Shown here piece after piece: positions 57,805 through 64,000 of a DNA stretch of 64,000 bases. The translations under genes were made by a program, and so were the position numbers. This DNA is from Corbicula japonica (lineage: Eukaryota; Mollusca; Bivalvia; Venerida; Cyrenidae), in the NCBI GenBank assembly GCA_038501625.1, contig JAZAYU010000125.1:1282243-1346242 (forward strand), written 5' to 3'. Numbering within the stretch: position 1 is the stretch's first letter; the number at the start of each line of letters is the position of its first letter. The notes under the pieces are model-generated. The model saw nothing but the letters and a program-made list of their open reading frames with translations, did no database searches and was not told the DNA's origin.

Positions 57805-60800
57805 CTGAAATCTTCAAAAAAATGAAAGAAGAATTAAGAATGAAAACGATTTTATCATACATTAAAAAACAAAACCTATCAAGCATTGAAATGGTACCTT
57901 GGTTATTCCTACGATATGATTGCTACGTAAGTCTTTAAAACTTTGAACAATTATGTTTAATATTTATATAACGAATTTAAGGTTATTTATGAAATGTATT
58001 CTAAAGCTATATTAAATTTTATAGATACCAATTTGCATCGGTAATTCTGTATGAAAAAAACAACATCTTTTTTTTTTACATATTTTGGATACCATCTAGA
58101 GGCAATATCAACAATGTCGAGTTTAAAAGAAATTTGAGGAAGTGTTTCGTTTGCTTCTACTCTCGGTTTGACTGCCAAAGAAACTTATGTTTAAAATGGC
58201 TGTAAGATAATGTAGTAATATCAGGAATAAGTACATGGAGAAAATTCACACAACCAATGAAAGAAAAAGCAAAGAGAGCAATATAGCACAAACACTTCAA
58301 AACAATGCATAAAAAGACAACCAGGCTTATCTCCAGGCGCATAGTTGCCTATACGCAAAATACGCGGCTGAATCCACATGATTCTCCTAAGAATGCGCCA
58401 GATTGTCCAACTGTTCAAAATTTCTCGCGGGGACAAGACCCCGGACTCCACTAGCATAAATATGAATCCACATTTATAGAGGGCTGGCTACGCCCCTGAC
58501 CTGTTCTAGTATTTTTATATAAACCTTTATAAAAGAAATACTCAAACACTCAAATTGTTTTTACATGATGTTTTCTTGAGAGTTGTATAAACTCTTGATT
58601 TATAAATCAAACTAAAAAGTTTAATTGAAAACTGCTGTTTCGATTGAATGCCTGTTGGATATAAATAAAACTTTTGTCGGAAATACAAACAATATATGCA
58701 AACATGATTTTGCTATTATTATGTTTTTATTGTATAACTATATTCATTGAACGATGCACTTTATATTAAACCGGTAAAATACATCGTTCCGGAACCGATT
58801 CGTTTCATATCATGTTCTCTTAATGCATAAAACAATTATTTAAAAGTTAAATGGATGGGCAAAAGAGAGGAGCAAAATGGAAATGTTGATATCAGTGTCA
58901 AAATGTTAAGATGCTTATTCAGTATTAATAACCAACTTTGGGGATGTTAAACAATGATGCTAAAGATTCGATAATATGTGGTCACTAGCCTGCAAATAAA
59001 TAGAAAGAAAGAGAAAAAGAAATAGTTCAGCTAAATTGAATTCACACAAATATATCTCTTTTTAATGACTTTTAAGCGCAGCGCACTTAAAAAAGTTGAA
59101 CAAATGATGAAAATCGAAACTATTCATTGCTTAATAAAATGAATTAGCTGTTTAGTACTTTTATTTAAGAAAATAAATACCTTTAACAAACCGCTTTAAA
59201 CCATTTTATGTCGGCGATTTTCGGAAAATATTAAAATCGAAACTGGAAAGACCGCTCACGACTTATTACTTCCTTGCCGAAGTAAACCGGTGTTCTTAAC
59301 TACCTTGATAACGAAGTCACGTACGCATTCAGTCCGTAGATAGAGGGGTATTTTAAGCAATTAAATATAAGAACATGCTACAGAAACTTCAGCTGGAATT
59401 TTTTTCTATGTTTGTCGGAATGTCGCTTTACGTTCAGCTTCATTCACTGTAAATGCAGTAGAGATTAGTTTTTAATGTCAGATAAATGCATAATAGCTAG
59501 GCTTGATTTTGTCTTTTTAGAGAACTACAACTTGTTCTTTAATGCAAAATTTCTTATGTGGATGTTCATAAATTATAAGTCTGTCTGCCAAAGACAAAAC
59601 CGGGTTTTGGCCAAAACGTCAACAATTGAGTTTAAAGTGTTTTCTAACAGTCAAAAAATCAATCAAAGCTATCCACTATTTCAATGATATAGAGGATGTT
59701 TGTTTTTACCAGTGTAAGATAGAAATATATTTCACCGAGTGAGCTCCGGAATCCGTTTTTTCACGAGTGGCGAAATCACGAGTTCCGGTGTGCACGAGTC
59801 AAATATAGTTCTATCTTTCACTGTTAAAAACAAATTTTCTTTTTATTTTATGCCTTTAGTGCATAATTTGTGTGAATTTGACAGAAACCGATTGTTTATG
59901 AAGTGTCGCTATAACGTCAAATATTAAAATTTGAGCCCGTTTTCTAAACGTTCTTATTCGGTATGTTATGTGCGTTTGGGTACCAACGTGAAAAAAGCAG
60001 TGAAAATAAAAATGATATTCCACTGTTTGAAAACAGTGAAAAAACACTTATATGTCATCGGGAAAATTCTATAATTCACTGAAAAGCATAAAATAAATGG
60101 ATGTTTTTACAACTGTTGACATTTATCACGTCAAAGCAATGAGTTTATGTTAATTTACTGACTTCATAGTTGTTCTTCCAAGGCTGCACCGTCATGTTGA
60201 GTATTGTAAAAGAACAGGGTTTTGCCAGAATAGCAAGCTTAATGATCAAAACGTGACAGAAGTATTATATATATAACCTTACGCTGAAATACCTTTATGT
60301 ATTTGTTACTAAAATGGGACGGCCCTCCACTTTTTCCCATGGATTAACGAAATTTTGAAAAAGTTATCAAGACAAATTATAGCTGAACCGTGGTTTTGTT
60401 TATAGTTTGTGGGTCCATAAATAACGTGGTATAAGTATCGCGCTTTACGCGATATTATTTGGCGAATAAGCAATCCGGAAACCCGCCTGTTCGAACGCCC
60501 ACCCGAAATATCAAATCTAGCCAGCCACCCATCTACCTACTGGAATCCAAAGCCAAGGCAGCAACAACACATCTACCCTCTTGTCTTAAGAATGATTGCG
60601 TTACACTTGAATTATAAAATCATTTTTGACACACTAAAGTAAAATTTTCAGGTCCATAAAAGATAAAATATTTAATATCAAGTCGATATCGATTACTAAT
60701 TTTAAGAACGGGAAGAAGTATTTCGTTGAATTGGGTTATCATTTATCAGTAAAAGTATTGATCTATAGGATATCTGTATCGAAATTGTGAGTAACTTGTA

Positions 60801-62490
60801 AATATTACATCTTCTTCTTAAATAACAATTTTACATGTTTAAAAAAGGAAATAAACAAAAAAAACAAGCAAAATGTTGCATTTATTCTTGAGACTGATAG
60901 AGTTTTCATTAATTGTCTAAAAAACTACGTGTATTCAGCATGCCTTTTTGCAAAATTTGACAGTTTGTATCTCAACTTCTTGGGCTTTATAGGGTTCTGA
61001 GTACATTATACCTAGTAAATATAACGTTTTCTTCTTTAAAAAAAACTATACATGTTTAATGAGGAAATGAGAAAAATAGAAAAGAAGATAACATTTATTC
61101 TTGAGACCTATGGATCTTTCATTAATTGTCTGTTTAACTATTCAACATGCCTGTTGGCAAATTAAACAGTTTTTATTACCTTAGAATTTATATGTCATAA
61201 ATTTGTACGAAAATAAATTGTCCATAAAATAACTCGACCGAGGGCCGAGTTTTATATAACAAGACCCGTGTACTATCATACCAATACATGACAAGTAGTT
61301 TTGCACGCCATATCTATACTTACGATAGTGACCTGAATAATTCTTTATTGATTGTTGAAATAAGGATTTCTTTTTCTTTACGTCGATTGAAAAGATTGAT
61401 TTAAATTTCCCGCTGTCGTTAAGTAAAGATATACGGTGACGTATATCATTGTGTCGAGCAAACTGTCAGAAATATTAAACCATGTTGAACTTCCCACTTT
61501 GAAATATTGATAGCTTTCAAAGTAACAACTGTTTTAAAGCAGCCTCTTATTAGAGTGCAGGAAGAAAGTCGATATTTTAAATAATATATTGATAAAAAAT
61601 AACTTTGAAAGCCACCGAATATGACAAATATCAAAATATTTCAGGCTCGGTTTGATTGAGCCTCTTTATATGCAGTAATGGAAATGCCTAAAACTGTTCA
61701 CGCTGCCTAGACCCGTTTGAGCGCTATGAAATACACAAATATATATTTCATGATCAACGGCATTCAAAGATGGTTTAACTGTTTGATAGAAACAACGCTT
61801 TTGTGATATTTAAATAGAAGAGAATTTGGATAAAAATAAAACCAAAAGCGTACCACGGAATTAATAGGTTCAACGCTGATCTGTATTATCAATGATCGTA
61901 TATAAAAAGTAAAGGGTTCAAACATTAAATTGATTAATGTACTACATTGTAGATAAATTTTCTGAAACTAGAGCCAACGAGGTACACAAACATTGTTTTT
62001 AGCCAAATTTTCACCTCTCTTATAAAGTCTTGGAAAGAAACCATTTATAGAGTTTCAAGTCTATTTCACCATGAAATGCTTACCGATTGACAGTTATCGG
62101 GTAAAATAAAGGACGACAATGTTTACTCGGTGCTTTTGTTAACAAAAATTGAAAAGAAACGTATTCAAATAATTATTTGAATAATACAAAGTCACTATCC
62201 TTATGCTTTATCGACAACTAACGTATTTAACGCCGTGCTTAGGAGAAATAATTGATTGTTAGACTTAAATAATTGCTTAATTAGTGGAAAGTAAAAGTGT
62301 TGAAAAAGGTAGACGCCCTTACGATCAGAATTCTTTTACAATGACTCTTACAATCAATGGACATGCTAAACGAATAAGAGCACGAAATATTTTCATATAC
62401 ATGAATCTTGTTTTCCATTTTATCTATCAATAGAGAAAATAATTTTATTTATGTCGATGCATTTGTTTACAGCCTTTATGTTGTTTTCAG
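57805..62490. other. Shared 5' region between divergent HSPA12-like genes
   Basis: 4.7 kb between the two coding starts. It should hold the promoters and non-coding first exons of both genes, but I cannot place them. It contains a GC-richer fragment at 58320-58500 whose end (complement of GGCTGGCTACGCCCCTGACC) resembles a widespread transposon end, a fold-back at 59707-59826, and a small palindrome at about 61229-61249. A single heat-shock-element dimer shape (AGAAACTTCA, 59382-59391) is present but not a convincing array. Confidence 0.5.
59707..59826. repeat. Fold-back element, ~45-bp arms
   Basis: TACCAGTGTAAGATAGAA at 59707 pairs, with scattered mismatches, with its complement ending at 59826 (CTATCTTTCACTGTTA). 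The arms also share an 'ATATATTTNACNCG' stretch and CCGGAA. The centre (about 59753-59781) is unpaired. Confidence 0.75.
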
Positions 62491-62503
62491 ATATTCTAGA
62501 CCA

Positions 62504-64000
62504 ATGGACGCTTCGGTATCTCACTGTAACCGACTGCTTGTTGCAGCATTGGACTTTGGTACAACTTATAGCGGGTATGCATTTTCGTTCCGAGGTAAAC
62601 CATTAGACATAAAGTACAACCCAACCTGGGTTGCGGGATCTCAACAACTCTTGTCCCTAAAGACTCCAACATGCGTACTACTAACGCCAAACAAGGAGTT
62701 CCGCTCGTTCGGCTTCGAAGCCGAAAACAAGTACAGCGACCTTGCTGAGGATGACGAACATCATTGCTGGTACCTTTTCAGGCGTTTTAAGATGATGCTG
62801 TATAATACTAAGGTAAAGTTTAATATTACTGTTAATATGGTATGGCTGTTTTACAAAATTCAGATTTGATTTATAATATTGTCTTATCTTGAATTTTCTT
62901 AACATTCATCAATTTTGTCTATTGAAAACAAATGCACAATAAAGTAGGAGACAATGGAATATTTCCCGTTGCTTAGATGAATAAAATTCTTGATTTCAAT
63001 CTAGTATTACAATTTTCTGAGTAGAATATCTAGTATCTGCAAGTATAACAATCGAAGTTATAGGTTTAACCTAGTTTATGGCCTTTTGATGTTTAGGGAT
63101 AAATCATGTTTTAATTTGATGGACGTTAACGTTATCGGATTTTACTTTTCTCTTTTACATGTAGGTGTTACACATTAGAGGCAGAAAACTAACTCATTAT
63201 CAATACATTTTACGTTAGAGAAAATGGGTTAGATACAACATAGTTATGTACGGCAAAGCAATATTTTGTTGGCTTCTAATCAAAACATTTTCTCACTTAC
63301 GACCTTTCTAAACGTTAACCCGTTGGTAATTTGTAGCTTGTCAAGTAAAACTGTCATTTAAATATTTTGTCTCTCGACATTTGAAAGAATCTACACTTGG
63401 ACGCAATTATTGAAGACATATCTGGAAAGAAGATGCCAGCGTTGACTATCTTCAGTCATTCGATCAGATACTTGAACAATCATCTGCTGAAGACATTGAA
63501 CAGTCAGGCTATTGGAGAAGAGCCTGATGACATCCAATACATTTTAACAGTTCCCGCAATCTGGGACCAGAAAGCAAAACAGTTTATGCGAAAAGCCGCT
63601 AATGAGGTTCGTGCACTATAATTGATCTTTCTAGTTGTTTCAAGCGTAAGATTTCCATATACAAACGATAACGAAAACATTTTTTGTTCAAAAACGACTA
63701 AGATCGACACATGATGGTTTACAGCAATGACGATTAAACACAGATTGTCGTCACACATACACATATATTTGACTTAGGTGGATGCTCAATATATATTATA
63801 TGTGTTAGGCTACTAATAATTCACCGTGGCAAATTGAAAACGGATGCAGATGTTCTGCAAGCATTTATTCTTAGACAATCCCTGGTATTTAATTAATTGA
63901 TATGCATTACATATTAAATTAGGTTCAGTTGTTTTTTTTAATAAAACAAATCAACTGTTTGCTTACTTGAACATGTTAACAATGAATTTCCAGGCTGGAA
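62504..64000 (+). CDS. HSPA12A/B-like atypical HSP70, 5' part only, runs off the window
   Basis: Exon 1 is 62504-62812, exon 2 is 63388-63606, and exon 3 begins at 63994 after a TTTCCAG acceptor and is cut by the window end after seven bases, which read A-G and fit the paralogue's G-G-I. Introns are GT-AG (575 and 387 bp). Exons 1 and 2 have exactly the same lengths (309 and 219 nt) and phases as in the minus-strand gene at 54325-57799. By eye the proteins agree at about 83 of 103 residues in exon 1 and about 55 of 73 in exon 2. The phosphate loop LDFGTTYSGYAFSF and the block ENKYSDLAEDDEHH are kept. The ATG follows an acceptor at 62489-62490 by 13 bases, so an upstream non-coding exon is expected. 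Reading past the exon 1 donor gives a spurious longer frame. Confidence 0.92.

Noticed and set aside
59382..59399. Heat-shock element near the HSPA12-like pair
   Set aside because: Only one GAAnnTTC dimer in phase; the next GAA is out of register. A real HSF array needs three or more units.

Overview
This window is eukaryotic nuclear DNA, A+T-rich and gene-poor, most likely from a marine bivalve mollusc, perhaps a heterodont clam. Three observations support this. The only clear protein-coding genes are intron-containing HSPA12-type HSP70 genes, a family known to be strongly expanded in bivalves. The repeats carrying an AGCTCACCTG hairpin start or a TGTCTCCCCC/GGGGGAGACA hairpin are of kinds I recall from bivalve genomes. 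The window is also densely filled with SINE-like, MITE, fold-back and minisatellite-bearing elements. The species is inference.

Layout. 1-3.5 kb holds two types of minisatellite-cored element. 4.5-11.2 kb is a tandem array with three copies of a ~1.85 kb unit; the third copy is interrupted by a 1.4 kb minisatellite element and a 317-bp MITE. 11.2-19 kb holds two copies of a long composite repeat, a degenerate ~180-bp tandem array, several MITEs, a large fold-back hairpin and SINE copies. 19-23 kb is mostly unassigned. 23-27 kb holds a degenerate ~60-bp tandem repeat and a ~0.9 kb unit in three copies. 28-41 kb is a patchwork of diverged segmental duplicates with more SINEs, hairpins, a 29-bp minisatellite and a long CA-rich tract. 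40.8-42.1 kb is a degenerate mariner transposon inside a SINE, and 44.7-46.0 kb is a degenerate Tc1-like transposon.

48.4-64 kb is the gene-bearing end. A dead copy of the last exon of an HSPA12-like gene lies in three colinear pieces (48.4-51.8 kb), separated by two insertions. A complete four-exon HSPA12-like gene follows on the minus strand (54.3-57.8 kb, 571 codons). A second, closely related gene starts on the plus strand at 62.5 kb and runs off the window. The two genes are head to head across ~4.7 kb. Both begin coding just after a splice acceptor, have first and second coding exons of identical length, and share about 80% and 75% of residues in those exons, counted by eye. They therefore look like local duplicates, with the pseudogene as a third member.

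No prokaryotic operons, CRISPR arrays, rRNA genes or clear true tRNA genes were seen. Almost all short open reading frames outside the HSPA12 loci fall in repeats or lack coding features. The most interesting non-genic pattern is that four minisatellite element families repeat AGGTCA nuclear-receptor half-sites with different spacings.
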